Positions 26,715-35,324 of a stretch of DNA of 64,000 nt are shown here, one piece after another (within the stretch, counting starts at the first letter, position 1; each line of letters starts with the position of its first letter). Below the pieces are notes generated by a model. That model saw only the letters and a list, made by a program, of their open reading frames with translations. It did not search any database and was not told the origin of the DNA. Origin of the DNA: Sutcliffiella horikoshii (GTDB taxonomy: Bacteria > Bacillota > Bacilli > Bacillales > Bacillaceae_I); NCBI RefSeq assembly GCF_020524325.1, contig NZ_JAIVKY010000001.1:124001-188000 (forward strand). The letters run 5' to 3'. Both the position numbers and the translations under genes were made by a program.

Positions 26715-26788
26715 CTTACTTCCTAAATTTTGTTGCTATAATTAATTCGCTAAGGTGGCAAATAAATTCTTCCTATTATTTCTATATT

Positions 26789-27244
26789 TTACAATTTCTT
26801 CATCATAAAAACACAATTAGGATCTTCTTCGTAATCAGCAAACGGCTCACAATAGTCAAATCCAAAGCTTTTATAGAGTTTTTGCGCTGGGTAAAAAGCT
26901 TCCATGGAACCTGTTTCAAGATACAAATTTTGATATCCACGTTCTTTTCCAGCTTGAATAATGGATTGGAGGATTTGTGCGCCTATACCTTTTCTTAAAT
27001 ATTTTGAAGAAGTGCGCATGGATTTTACCTCACCACTTTTGGCGTCCAGCTCCTTAAGAGCTCCACAACCAACAACTTCCTTACCTTCCCACACGCTCCA
27101 AAAAGTAACATCCGGTTTTCTCAAAGCATCAAGGTTTAAATAATGGTTACTTTCTGGTGGAGAGAGTAAATTTAAATTTTTCATATGCTCTTCTACAAAA
27201 GTGATAACTGCTGGGTGAGTTACATCATCAATCTTAATTTTCAT
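26789..27244 (-). CDS. GNAT-family N-acetyltransferase
   Basis: The protein has 151 residues. Motif A for acetyl-CoA is 'MRTSSKYLRKGIGAQILQSII' (core YLRKGIGAQIL), followed by 'LYLETGSMEAFYPAQKLYKSFGF', the usual motif B. The order and the 'GCGALKEL' strand match small-molecule or peptide acetyltransferases of the YsnE/ArgA-like group. The substrate is unknown. The start lies 3 bp after the stop of the gene upstream, so both form an operon. Confidence 0.87.
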   Translation of the reverse strand: MKIKIDDVTHPAVITFVEEHMKNLNLLSPPESNHYLNLDALRKPDVTFWSVWEGKEVVGCGALKELDAKSGEVKSMRTSSKYLRKGIGAQILQSIIQAGKERGYQNLYLETGSMEAFYPAQKLYKSFGFDYCEPFADYEEDPNCVFMMKKL

Positions 27245-27247
27245 TTA

Positions 27248-27742
27248 CTATCGCTCCTCTATAATTGTTACAGCATGATTGGGAAACTTAATTGCAATAG
27301 AAGCACCTGAAGAGAATATCACTTCGAAAGATAAAGTGGTTGAATCGACAGAAAGTAACTCTTCATATAACCATATATCTATATCCCGGTTCATCACAGG
27401 TTTATCGTTGTCATAATTTTCATGATGATATTCAATGAAAGAAACGTCATTAAATAACAGAATATTTTTAGTCAAACCCTCATCATTGCTTAAAGTTAAT
27501 TTCAAGTTCATTTTGCGCAGGCTTTCATGCTCTAATTTAAGACTTAATAGATGATAATCATGAAAACCCCAACCGCTAAAACGCTGATAGACATCTTTAG
27601 ACATCCTATTAGCCAGTGCTTCATAAGTTGACCTGTATTCTAAAACATATTTATTCCATTGGTCCTGGATTTTCTTTTCTTCTATTAGACTCAAGCTCCC
27701 ATCGCTTTGAGCAAGAAATAATTCATATGTAAAATATCTCAC
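27248..27742 (-). CDS. Hypothetical protein resembling DUF4085
   Basis: This 164-residue soluble protein starts 'MRYFTYELFLAQ', then has a helical part with 'IQDQWNKYVLEYRSTYEAL', an acidic middle and a beta-rich end with 'FNDVSFIEYHHENYD'. The opening and 'DVSFIE' recall proteins annotated DUF4085, but this is from memory and unsure. No catalytic residues can be assigned. It is the first gene of a two-gene unit with the acetyltransferase, 3 bp apart. Confidence 0.65.
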   Translation of the reverse strand: MRYFTYELFLAQSDGSLSLIEEKKIQDQWNKYVLEYRSTYEALANRMSKDVYQRFSGWGFHDYHLLSLKLEHESLRKMNLKLTLSNDEGLTKNILLFNDVSFIEYHHENYDNDKPVMNRDIDIWLYEELLSVDSTTLSFEVIFSSGASIAIKFPNHAVTIIEER

Positions 27743-27808
27743 TTTTTCTTCCCCTTTACACTCGTCGCTGATATCTCATTTTAGCATTAAATTCCAATAT
27801 CAGACCAC

Positions 27809-27834
27809 AAAAAAATGAACCCCAATAGGATCCA
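27809..27834 (-). terminator. Intrinsic terminator of the YjdM-like gene
   Basis: On the minus strand, ATGGATCC and GGGGTTCAT pair around TATT with G-U pairs, and TTTTTT follows. It starts 4 bp beyond the stop. Confidence 0.6.
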
Positions 27835-27837
27835 TCC

Positions 27838-28173
27838 TTACACTTTTTTTACAAACTCCGTCTTAAGCTGCATAGCACCAAATCCATCGATTTTACACTC
27901 GATATCATGATCCCCATCAACCAGACGGATATTTTTCACTTTTGTTCCCTGTTTCACAACGGAAGAACTACCTTTTACTTTTAAGTCCTTTATGACGGTT
28001 ACCGTATCTCCATCAATAAGGATATTTCCATTAGAATCTTTGTACACTTTCTCTTCATCCACTTTCTCAGTACCTGGTGCCCATTCATAAGCACATTCCG
28101 GACAAACAAGTAGGTTCCCATCTTCATATGTATATTCAGAATTACATGTTGGACAGTTTGGTAATGTTGACAT
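27838..28173 (-). CDS. YjdM/PhnA-family zinc-ribbon protein
   Basis: The protein has 111 residues. The N-terminus is a zinc ribbon with two Cys pairs, 'LPNCPTCNS' and '[10 protein letters not shown]'; the rest matches the YjdM (formerly PhnA, 'alkylphosphonate uptake') family with '[23 protein letters not shown]' (core [11 protein letters not shown]) and '[20 protein letters not shown]'. Despite the old name it is not an uptake protein, and its role is uncertain. The single gene has its own terminator. Confidence 0.92.
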   Translation of the reverse strand: MSTLPNCPTCNSEYTYEDGNLLVCPECAYEWAPGTEKVDEEKVYKDSNGNILIDGDTVTVIKDLKVKGSSSVVKQGTKVKNIRLVDGDHDIECKIDGFGAMQLKTEFVKKV

Positions 28174-28314
28174 TTATCGTGTTCCTCCATTTGCGTTCAT
28201 TTTTACGCTCACTATAGAATAGCATAAGTTATTCTTAAATTTAATTATACATTTTTTCCCTATATCGCTAATAACATGATATAATTCTATAAAATTCATA
28301 ATCGGGGTGAAGCC

Positions 28315-28935
28315 ATGATAAACCAAAAACTAGAAGTTAAAACGTTTCCTACTAATCTAATGAAACAAAAAGCCACCACTACTAAACTTGCCATCATTCT
28401 TCCTGGAGCAGGTTACACGTCTCAAGGGCCTTTATTGCACTTCTCATCAGGACACTATTTTAAACAGGGATTTGATGTGCTTCAAGTAAATTACAGTTTT
28501 AGCGAAGCAGAACTTAACCCATTTGATGCAGACGGGTTTTCAGCTAATGTTTTACATACGTTGGAAGAAACCCTAAAAGAAACAACTTATGACCAATGTT
28601 TTATTGTTGCAAAATCAATCGGAACCATTGCATTGGCAAGTCTGTTAAAACACCCAACTTTCAATAGTGCTTCTGCCATATGGTTGACTCCTCTGCTACA
28701 TCGGGATGATGTGTATCAAGCTATGTTAGAGGCTAAAAATAAATCCTTCTGTATTATTGGGGATAAAGATTTTTGCTATCGAGAAGACCGATTTGCAGAC
28801 CTAAAATCTAATCCATCTTTAAAAACACTACTTATTCCAAATGGAGATCACAGTCTTGAAAATAAAGAGGATGTACTAGGTTCAATTGATATGCTTAAAG
28901 ATGTTATAAACAACATCATAAAATTTTCAAACTAA
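28315..28935 (+). CDS. Alpha/beta hydrolase
   Basis: This 206-residue protein has the hydrolase order 'LAIILPGAGYTSQGP' (oxyanion loop), 'CFIVAKSIGTIALASLL' (nucleophile elbow AKSIGT, an atypical form of GxSxG in which the first Gly is Ala), 'FCIIGDKDFCY' with the acid Asp, and 'LLIPNGDHSLE' with the His. The triad therefore appears complete. It resembles dienelactone-hydrolase-like or KANL3/Tex30-like small hydrolases. Substrate unknown. ATG at 28315 follows GGGGTGAAGC. Confidence 0.8.
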   Translation: MINQKLEVKTFPTNLMKQKATTTKLAIILPGAGYTSQGPLLHFSSGHYFKQGFDVLQVNYSFSEAELNPFDADGFSANVLHTLEETLKETTYDQCFIVAKSIGTIALASLLKHPTFNSASAIWLTPLLHRDDVYQAMLEAKNKSFCIIGDKDFCYREDRFADLKSNPSLKTLLIPNGDHSLENKEDVLGSIDMLKDVINNIIKFSN

Positions 28936-28942
28936 CTTCCTT

Positions 28943-28977
28943 ACAGTACAAGGCACTTCTTGTACTGTTTTTTTTTG
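28943..28977 (+). terminator. Intrinsic terminator
   Basis: Ten-bp arms ACAGTACAAG / CTTGTACTGT with a six-base loop and nine T residues, directly after the hydrolase gene. Confidence 0.92.
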
Positions 28978-28985
28978 TACGTTTA

Positions 28986-29025
28986 GTAAAGTATCATTGA
29001 CACTATGTTAACAATACTTTACATT
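28986..29025 (+). promoter_or_regulatory. Promoter of the XRE regulator overlapped by an inverted repeat
   Basis: TTGACA at 28997-29002 and TACATT at 29020-29025 are 17 bp apart. Perfect arms GTAAAGTAT (28986-28994) and ATACTTTAC (29014-29022) frame the promoter. This is the classic placement for an operator of the regulator encoded 34 bp downstream. Confidence 0.7.
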
Positions 29026-29058
29026 AAGTATATAAAAGTTAACAAAAAGGAGAAACAT

Positions 29059-29274
29059 ATGCTGTGTAATCGGGTGAAGGAATTAAGGGCAAGACATGGC
29101 TTTTCTCAATCTGATTTGGGTAGCTTAGTCGGGGTAACGAGACAAACAATCGGTTTTATTGAAAAAGGGGAATTTTCGCCGTCCATCGCTTTGTCTTTAA
29201 GGCTTGCCAAGCATTTGAAAGTAAAAGTGGATGAGTTATTTTGGTTAGAAGGAGAGGATGAGGAAAATGAATAA
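29059..29274 (+). CDS. XRE-family helix-turn-helix regulator (71 residues)
   Basis: ATG at 29059 follows AAAGGAG. It is a single HTH_3 domain: 'NRVKELRARHGFSQSDLGSLVG' (core RVKELRARHGFSQSDLG), the recognition helix 'TRQTIGFIEKGEFSPS', and 'LRLAKHLKVKVDELFWLE'. It belongs to the short YozG/YgzD-like regulators that are often paired with a membrane protein. Its gene overlaps the next one by 8 bp, and a palindrome overlaps its promoter, so self-repression is likely. Confidence 0.92.
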   Translation: MLCNRVKELRARHGFSQSDLGSLVGVTRQTIGFIEKGEFSPSIALSLRLAKHLKVKVDELFWLEGEDEENE

Positions 29275-30019
29275 AGATTTAAGGATTCAGCTGCCACTGT
29301 GGACTATCGCTTTTTGCATTCTTTTGATGCCGCTAACGTTTAGTCTGGTCCAGTTAATTGATTTAGTAATACATAATTTTGATGCTCTTTTCGTTGTAAA
29401 CGGCACAGAAACCTCTTTTAATTGGGGTTTAATATCCATTCAACTATTCATTATAAGTATTTTGCTTCTTATCATTTTCTATATTGCATTTTATCGGAGA
29501 TATAGAAAACATAATCGGGAGAATCCTCGAGAAAAACTATACTTCTTTGTTTTTTATAAACCTGGGGAGATACTTGAAGATGATGAAATGCTTCAACAAG
29601 TATCTAAAAATGCCACCAAAAAGGTTTACATACTCTTTGCAAATGCACTTCCCGTACTTGCATTATTGATGGTGATACCTCTTCACCGATCTGTATTCAT
29701 TATGGCGATCTTGCTTGTTATAATCTTTCAGAACCTTCTTTTTTACAATGAAATCAACCAATACTACTCTGGCAATTATACATTCGGCAATAAAGGTAAA
29801 AAAACAGGTCGCGAACTTTCGCAAGTGAATAAAGGAGTGGTTCGAGGCATTGCGATTGTTAGTCTAATTATTATAGCTTTATCTATAGGAAGAATAGTTC
29901 AAATCCATTCAAATTCCCAAAGTATTTTACCTCAAATGGAAGCTTGTATGGACGAGGGTGGCACCGCAGTTGTTGAAAGTGGTAACATATGGAGCCTTTC
30001 AAAATTTACATGCGAATAG
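29267..30019 (+). CDS. Multi-pass membrane protein paired with the XRE regulator
   Basis: ATG at 29267 gives 250 residues; an ATG at 29258 is too close to the ribosome binding site. There are about six hydrophobic segments (near 10-35, 50-80, 120-140, 145-160, 200-220) and a soluble tail with 'PQMEACMDEGGTAVVESGNIWSL'. The first three segments resemble DUF3169-type partners of XRE regulators, but I am not sure of the family. The 8-bp overlap indicates cotranslation with the regulator. No transport or enzyme motif is seen. Confidence 0.7.
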   Translation: MNKDLRIQLPLWTIAFCILLMPLTFSLVQLIDLVIHNFDALFVVNGTETSFNWGLISIQLFIISILLLIIFYIAFYRRYRKHNRENPREKLYFFVFYKPGEILEDDEMLQQVSKNATKKVYILFANALPVLALLMVIPLHRSVFIMAILLVIIFQNLLFYNEINQYYSGNYTFGNKGKKTGRELSQVNKGVVRGIAIVSLIIIALSIGRIVQIHSNSQSILPQMEACMDEGGTAVVESGNIWSLSKFTCE

Positions 30020-30048
30020 GCATTGCTCGAAGCAATGCCTATTTTCTT
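30015..30048. terminator. Bidirectional terminator
   Basis: Thirteen-bp perfect arms AATAGGCATTGCT / AGCAATGCCTATT around CGA. It overlaps the stop codons of both convergent genes (30019 and 30039). Confidence 0.85.
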
Positions 30049-30734
30049 TCCAATATGCTTTTGATTTGATCCGTATACATCCTATCTAAACTTTCCGTTG
30101 TGTAATCGAAATTGTCCATGCTCGATACTTTAGTAACCCCCATCTCTACTAAGCGTGCATCAAGTTTATTTAGAACAAAAGTTGGATGATCATCTTCATC
30201 CTCATAGCCACTAGCTTCATCATTCAAATCTATTATTTTTCCATCCATTAACTCAATTTTGTAATAGAAATCACCTCTATTGTGTGTAAAAGGAAAATAA
30301 TATCTGTTTCCACGAACTCCGGTCTCTATTTTAACAATTTCTTCAAATTCATACTCTCTTCCTTGTGGATGCAGGAATGAATGGTCAATGATTTTATGGT
30401 CTGTAACAACAGTCACTGAAGTAAAGATAATATAGAAGCCTATAATATTTAATATTATAAAACCTGTCCAAAATTTTTTACGCTTTTTGGTGACTGGATC
30501 CTTCTCCCTATTTTCCTTATAGAAAAAATAGAAGAATACTAAAAATAAATAAAAGACTATAACAATAATATATCTAGAGTATGGATATTTAAATACCCAT
30601 AACACATAGTCATCCGGTACAAACAGACTGTATTGAATGAATCCAATTAATATAAAAATGCAGAAGCTTAAAATTAGGACCAATAAAGACCCTAATATAT
30701 ACACTAAAATTCTCCCTACTGTCTTCAATATCAT
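30039..30734 (-). CDS. Membrane protein of unknown function
   Basis: This 231-residue protein has three hydrophobic segments in the first half (about 7-33, 52-72, 90-108), then a soluble C-terminal domain of about 120 residues with 'HPQGREYEFEEIVKIETGVRG' (core EYEFEEIVKIETG) and 'YKIELMDGKIIDLNDEASG'. That beta-rich region resembles PH-like domains found in Bacillus membrane proteins. No known family is assigned. It is the third of three small membrane-protein genes on this strand. Confidence 0.65.
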   Translation of the reverse strand: MILKTVGRILVYILGSLLVLILSFCIFILIGFIQYSLFVPDDYVLWVFKYPYSRYIIVIVFYLFLVFFYFFYKENREKDPVTKKRKKFWTGFIILNIIGFYIIFTSVTVVTDHKIIDHSFLHPQGREYEFEEIVKIETGVRGNRYYFPFTHNRGDFYYKIELMDGKIIDLNDEASGYEDEDDHPTFVLNKLDARLVEMGVTKVSSMDNFDYTTESLDRMYTDQIKSILERK

Positions 30735-30758
30735 TGCCCCATTCTAAATAATCAATAA

Positions 30759-31151
30759 TCAACCAATAAACGAATCAATAAAATTAGCAAACTCCTGAAT
30801 TCCACGATGAAACTGTATAGATCCTGCTACGATGATACAAGACATACCAAAGCCGCTCATCAAACCCGTAAATGTTCGGAGGAAATTGTTGCTTACTCTC
30901 CAGCCACGGACCTGTGAGTAACCATCCACAACCATCGGAATGTTCAATAAAATACCGAATAGAACCATTTTAAAAAATGAGACATCTGCAGCAAGCCATA
31001 GTAATGGAACTACAGCAAGATAACCCAGCAATATGGACATACACCTATAGCACATAGGGAATTGCCTGTCCCCTATGACAAGTGAGCGTTCTTTTCTTTT
31101 ATGACACGGAAAGAAGCGCAATGTGATAACTGCATAAATGTATTCATTCAT
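30759..31151 (-). CDS. DUF2085 membrane protein
   Basis: The protein has 130 residues and three membrane helices. The family mark is 'FFPCHKRKERSL' followed by 'FPMCYRCMSILLGY', i.e. CH...CxRC, which could bind a metal or heme-like ligand. 'MVVDGYSQVRG' follows in the third helix region. The family occurs widely in Bacillaceae and is uncharacterised. It starts 12 bp after the Cys-rich gene upstream, and the two are likely cotranscribed. Confidence 0.8.
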   Translation of the reverse strand: MNEYIYAVITLRFFPCHKRKERSLVIGDRQFPMCYRCMSILLGYLAVVPLLWLAADVSFFKMVLFGILLNIPMVVDGYSQVRGWRVSNNFLRTFTGLMSGFGMSCIIVAGSIQFHRGIQEFANFIDSFIG

Positions 31152-31163
31152 CTTTCATTCCCC

Positions 31164-31445
31164 TTAATTAAATGGATTGCAGTCACAGTCTGTGCAATCC
31201 AATCCACTTGATTTCCCTGATGGAATATCGCAATAGTAACAATCAAACCACCCTCCGTCACCTCTATTTTTCTTTTCGCTTCTTTTCATATAGTAATGGA
31301 TGCTCGCAAACAGCCCAATCATACTAAGTATAAGAAAAATAATACTAGCAATCAGCTCTCCTGTTGATTTTGCTACAACAACGCCATATATACTACCAAT
31401 TGTAGTTATGCTTAATAATGCCCATAAAATAAAAATCATCTGCAA
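31164..31445 (-). CDS. Small membrane protein with a Cys-rich tail
   Basis: The 93-residue product has two hydrophobic helices (about 3-22 and 31-51) and a tail with 'WFDCYYCDIPSGKSSGLDCTDCDCNPFN' split as CYYC, then CTDCDC: six Cys in about 25 residues. The tail could bind a metal or form disulfides. No known family is recognised. It precedes the DUF2085 gene, which has its own Cys motif, so the pair may share a redox or metal role; that is inference. Confidence 0.65.
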   Translation of the reverse strand: MQMIFILWALLSITTIGSIYGVVVAKSTGELIASIIFLILSMIGLFASIHYYMKRSEKKNRGDGGWFDCYYCDIPSGKSSGLDCTDCDCNPFN

Positions 31446-31662
31446 CCCTCTTTTGTTATTAGTTGAACTTCACTCCATACAATTCTTTTCTTATCTTGAA
31501 ATTCCTGCTTCTTTTTGTCGAATATGTATCTTTTTTCCTATTAAAATAGTTCAAACGCCAAGTCCTTCCTCCCATTTTTTAAAAATCTATTCTGAAAGCG
31601 CTCCCTTTTCAGATAGAATAGATGGGGAGATATCTCCTAATTTATTCAAAAGGAGTGTTGAA

Positions 31663-33144
31663 ATGAGAAGGTTGGTGATTTTATTGTTAGTAGCATTGCT
31701 AGTTGTACCAGTATCCGTGAATGCCGGCACCATTGGTGGGAAAGACAATCCTGGAGGTGTGCCTGGTCAGTGGTATGTTGGTGATACACCAAGTAACGTC
31801 GATCCGAACAAACCGGTTCTTGTATTTGTTCACGGAATTAACAGCTCATCAAAAACTTGGTGGGAAAACAATAATATGTATCAAACAGCCTTGAATAACG
31901 GATATGAAACAGCGTTCATCGATGTTCATCCAGATAAGAACATGTGGGATAATGGTGCCATCATTAATAGTCGAATCCGTGATATATCCAATCATTTTAA
32001 CCAAAAGAAAATAGTGATAGTTGCCCATAGCAAAGGCGGCATTGATGCTCAGAACGCTCTTGTTCACTATGGAGCGCATCCTTATGTTTCAAACCTCATC
32101 ACACTATCTACTCCTCATTACGGTTCACAACTCGCAGACCTTGCTTATAGTGGCTGGGCAAGCTGGCTTGCAAGTATTCTAGGCAGTAAAAATGATGCAA
32201 CCTACTCTCTTCAAACTGGTTATATGAATAGCTACCGACCTCAAATGGATAATCATGCAAATAGAAATCGCAATAAAATTTATACTCTAGCCGGAACTAG
32301 TTGGGGCGGGTTCGGATCTGCTCTTTATTGGGGTGGATTATACTTAAGTGCATATGGTTCAAATGACGGTGCAGTCACCGTTAATAATTCCCGTTTAACC
32401 TATAGTACACAAGTCAGGGTAAGTAACTGGAACCATACCACAGTTCGTGAAGGTGGTACATTTCAATACTTCCGTCCATATTTGACTACTACCCAAACTG
32501 CCGGTTTCGCACTTAGCCAGGCAGCTGCAACAGTCGAACCAATGGAACAGGAGCCAGTTAACATAAGTGCACTTCACCGTGGCGGCCAGTTTCAGATAGA
32601 AGGGAAACAAACCTTTACTGTAGAGGAAAATGTACAAAAAATTGACTTGGATTGGCTAAGTGACAAGCAGACACAAGATATTGAAGTGATAAGTCCATCT
32701 GGAAAGGTATATTCAAACTTTGTCCACTCCATCGATCAGGAAATTTTCAAGGGTGGCCACCACCACACTTTCCAAATCCTATCACCTGAAAAAGGGCAAT
32801 GGACCGTTAAAGCCAAAAAAGATAAAGCTGCTTATTTAATGACTGTTGGTTTCCATACAGATCTGAATGAGGAAGTAGTACTGGAAGATGCTACATTTGA
32901 ACTGAAGAATAAAGGGCAAAAAGTCAAAAAAATGAATGTAGATGTCAAAATCAATAAAGATGGGAAGGCTAAAGCAGACTTCGGGATGAAGGTTGCTAAT
33001 AAAGGGAAGGTAGACGTGGACTTCAAAGAGGAAGGCGTCTATACTATTACGCTTGATGTAAAAGGTACCACAAAAGACGGAAATCCATTTGAACGAACAA
33101 TCGTGAAATCGGTTTATGTAGATAAGAACGGCAATAGATATTGA
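31663..33144 (+). CDS. Secreted lipase/esterase with C-terminal beta domains
   Basis: ATG at 31663 follows AAAGGAG and gives 493 residues. The open frame runs 121 codons further upstream, across the divergent small gene, without a ribosome binding site. Residues 1-21 are a signal peptide cleaved near 'VNA-GTI'. The lipase core has 'VLVFVHGINSSSKTW' (oxyanion), 'VIVAHSKGGIDAQNAL' (nucleophile elbow AHSKGG), 'GSNDGAVTVNNS' with the acid Asp, and 'NWNHTTVREGG' with the His. Residues about 290-493 are beta-rich with a PPC/jelly-roll look ('GQFQIEGKQTFTVEEN'). It is exported and probably acts on esters or lipids outside the cell. Confidence 0.85.
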   Translation: MRRLVILLLVALLVVPVSVNAGTIGGKDNPGGVPGQWYVGDTPSNVDPNKPVLVFVHGINSSSKTWWENNNMYQTALNNGYETAFIDVHPDKNMWDNGAIINSRIRDISNHFNQKKIVIVAHSKGGIDAQNALVHYGAHPYVSNLITLSTPHYGSQLADLAYSGWASWLASILGSKNDATYSLQTGYMNSYRPQMDNHANRNRNKIYTLAGTSWGGFGSALYWGGLYLSAYGSNDGAVTVNNSRLTYSTQVRVSNWNHTTVREGGTFQYFRPYLTTTQTAGFALSQAAATVEPMEQEPVNISALHRGGQFQIEGKQTFTVEENVQKIDLDWLSDKQTQDIEVISPSGKVYSNFVHSIDQEIFKGGHHHTFQILSPEKGQWTVKAKKDKAAYLMTVGFHTDLNEEVVLEDATFELKNKGQKVKKMNVDVKINKDGKAKADFGMKVANKGKVDVDFKEEGVYTITLDVKGTTKDGNPFERTIVKSVYVDKNGNRY

Positions 33145-33150
33145 TTTGAC

Positions 33151-33184
33151 AAAGTGCTCTTCCTTCATGGAAGAGCACTTTTTA
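33151..33184. terminator. Bidirectional terminator
   Basis: Arms AAAGTGCTCTTCC / GGAAGAGCACTTT with a tiny loop, followed by TT on the right and T-rich sequence on the minus strand. It serves both convergent genes. Confidence 0.85.
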
Positions 33185-33186
33185 CA

Positions 33187-33651
33187 TTAGTCTAATTGTA
33201 CTTTTCGAAATTGAAGGAAGAATGCTAGAGCAATAAGTAAAGTTCCGCCCAATATTTGTGACATCATAAAAACTTTTGCTCCAGAAGTTGGAGACCCAGA
33301 TATCACTCCCGCTCCAGTAAGTAAAATAACGCCAAGAATACTCATAAATATGTTTTGTTTTATTCCGGGCTGCAGCAATTTCTGACCAACTGCAAAGACC
33401 ATATACATAAAACTTACCATCATGATTATTGGAAAAATGGGCTTGAATTTAATTGAATACACAAAATAGTCTAGTTGAGATATATTTCCCCTCTCAATTT
33501 CCCCATCATGGATCCAAGAGGTAAATACTGCCGTGTGTTTCCATTCGAACGAATTATCTACCAACTCGCTCCCTTCATACCATGAAGCAAAAGTGGCGAT
33601 GCAGAACAACATAATAGCCAAACCGAATGGAATGGTTCTTTTATAACTCAT
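33187..33651 (-). CDS. YjdJ-like (DUF4306) membrane protein
   Basis: ATG at 33651 lies seven bases after AAAGGGGG and gives 154 residues; an ATG at 33672 overlaps that site. Four hydrophobic helices are seen, with the extracellular loop 'ASWYEGSELVDNSFEWKHTAVF' (core WYEGSELVDNSFEW) that recalls B. subtilis YjdJ (DUF4306). The function is unknown. It converges on the lipase gene. Confidence 0.7.
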   Translation of the reverse strand: MSYKRTIPFGLAIMLFCIATFASWYEGSELVDNSFEWKHTAVFTSWIHDGEIERGNISQLDYFVYSIKFKPIFPIIMMVSFMYMVFAVGQKLLQPGIKQNIFMSILGVILLTGAGVISGSPTSGAKVFMMSQILGGTLLIALAFFLQFRKVQLD

Positions 33652-33776
33652 AAACATCCCCCTTTTTTTCAAATGTTCCTATTAAAATAAACGAATCTGA
33701 TAATGAAAAAGTTTCAAACAGGCTGTTTAATTATTTTTACGATAGGGAACTACTACACCATTGAGGAGGTTCACCT

Positions 33777-34490
33777 ATGGAAAAAACAATCATCTATGCT
33801 GCCGCCTTAATTGTGATTGCTCTTATCGGGGCAGGTTTTTATAGTGGCTATCAAGATAATACACAAAAATCTAGTCATTTACCAAAAACTATGGTTACAC
33901 TAGGCGATTCATTGACTTATGGAGTCGGGGACAAGTCCGGTGAAGGATACGTAGAAAACCTAGAGCAACTTATTCAAAAAGAGAAAGAAGCAAATGTTAA
34001 AGTGAAGAACTACGGTATCCCTGGTCAAGAATCAGACGGTGTTGTAAAACAAGTGAAACTTACTAACATTCAGAAGGATATTCGCAATGCTGATTATATT
34101 ATTCTCTTTATCGGCACCAATGATTTAATTCAAAGCAATGGCGGCGACTTGAAAGGAATCAATGAAGAAAAGATCAAAGAAGGCGCTTTAGAATACGAGA
34201 AGAATGTTCAAGAAATTCTTAAGACAATCCGTCAAGAAAATAAAGACGTTCCAATATTATTTCTCGGGCTATACAATGCTTATCCTGATTCAGCCGAACA
34301 TGTAAATATCATTGACGAGTGGAATGAAAATAGCCAAAGACTAGTGGATGGTTATAAACGCATCAAATTTATTTCCACTAATAATCTTTTTAAGGAGAAG
34401 TCAAAGGAGTATTTCAGCGATTCCTTGCACCCTAACGAAAAGGGATATGACTTGATTACTAACAAGATTATTGATGAATATGATTTTTAA
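33777..34490 (+). CDS. SGNH/GDSL-type esterase, membrane anchored
   Basis: The protein has 237 residues. A signal anchor or signal peptide occupies about residues 5-24. The SGNH blocks are complete: 'VTLGDSLTYGVG' (Ser nucleophile near residue 43), the Gly in 'KNYGIPGQESDG', 'LFIGTNDLI' (Asn) and 'FSDSLHPNEKGY' (Asp and His). It is similar in layout to B. subtilis YpmR. It acts outside the membrane on an ester of unknown kind. ATG at 33777 follows GAGGAGG. Confidence 0.92.
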   Translation: MEKTIIYAAALIVIALIGAGFYSGYQDNTQKSSHLPKTMVTLGDSLTYGVGDKSGEGYVENLEQLIQKEKEANVKVKNYGIPGQESDGVVKQVKLTNIQKDIRNADYIILFIGTNDLIQSNGGDLKGINEEKIKEGALEYEKNVQEILKTIRQENKDVPILFLGLYNAYPDSAEHVNIIDEWNENSQRLVDGYKRIKFISTNNLFKEKSKEYFSDSLHPNEKGYDLITNKIIDEYDF

Positions 34491-34495
34491 GATTG

Positions 34496-34522
34496 AAAAC
34501 GCTCAGGAGTGAGCGTTTTTTA
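34496..34522. terminator. Bidirectional terminator
   Basis: AAAACGCTCA / TGAGCGTTTT arms around GGAG, with TTTT. It overlaps the stop of the minus-strand DUF5694 gene. Confidence 0.88.
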
Positions 34523-35272
34523 ATTAGTGCTCATACATACTAAGTAATCCCTCACATTTTCAATAGTGAAGCTGTCCCCTTCAAAAACTAATTGATTTAA
34601 CAGGTGAACATGTCCTACCCCATATATGACTAATAAACGATCATTTTCGCAAGCTAGACTTTTTATGTTTTTATAGATTAGTAAATTACGATAATACCAA
34701 TAATTTGCAACCCAATTAGCTCCAATTGGATTGTCATTCTCTCCTATCATCGCAATATCCATATATAATTGATGATTGTTTCTCACATGTTGAGTTTCAT
34801 TCAGAAATAAAAGATATTCTCTTATTGTTGTAGTATTAGATTTTTCATTGGCTTCAGCTACCATCTTCTCTATATCCTTGAATATTTTTCGAGTTGTTTG
34901 AGTTTCATGATTTTGCATATACCCAAATATATCTGGTACACCTTCTTCTTCATTCCAATCAACTGAAAAAATGTTTGTATGACCTAACTCTTTTGCTAGA
35001 TTAAACCCTATTTGGTGGCGTTCATTAGCCGATAATTTAAAGTTTCCATCTATGTATTCTTGATACTCATCTGATAACTTCGACTGATACTTTAAGGGAT
35101 ACTCCAACACAATTTTTGTAGGAGCGTATTCTTTCAGACTTGATAATAAATTTTTTATCTCCATTTGTTTCCGGTGAGAGAAAATGTCCGAGTCTTTTGT
35201 TTTTGCATAGTCCTGAACAGCAGACTTTTCAAAGTGATCGGTTCCTAATATCATGATTGAAGGTTTATTCAC
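34520..35272 (-). CDS. DUF5694 (TraB/GumN-like) protein
   Basis: This 250-residue soluble protein opens 'SIMILGTDHFE', has 'KIVLEYPLKYQ' in the middle, and ends with 'LVIYGVGHVHLLNQL'. The pair LGT.H at the start and GVGH.H at the end is the mark of TraB/GumN-like (EreA/ChaN/DUF5694) proteins, whose two His-containing loops may form a metal-dependent hydrolase site. The function is unknown. ATG at 35272 has a weak site. Confidence 0.75.
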   Translation of the reverse strand: MNKPSIMILGTDHFEKSAVQDYAKTKDSDIFSHRKQMEIKNLLSSLKEYAPTKIVLEYPLKYQSKLSDEYQEYIDGNFKLSANERHQIGFNLAKELGHTNIFSVDWNEEEGVPDIFGYMQNHETQTTRKIFKDIEKMVAEANEKSNTTTIREYLLFLNETQHVRNNHQLYMDIAMIGENDNPIGANWVANYWYYRNLLIYKNIKSLACENDRLLVIYGVGHVHLLNQLVFEGDSFTIENVRDYLVCMSTN

Positions 35273-35324
35273 GATTTACTTGCTCCTCTACTTTTCTTAA
35301 TTTGCATTTAAAAGTTAAGAATCA

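Noticed and set aside
31300-31662. N-terminal extension of the secreted lipase
   Set aside because: It would hide the signal peptide, overlaps a minus-strand gene and lacks a ribosome binding site.
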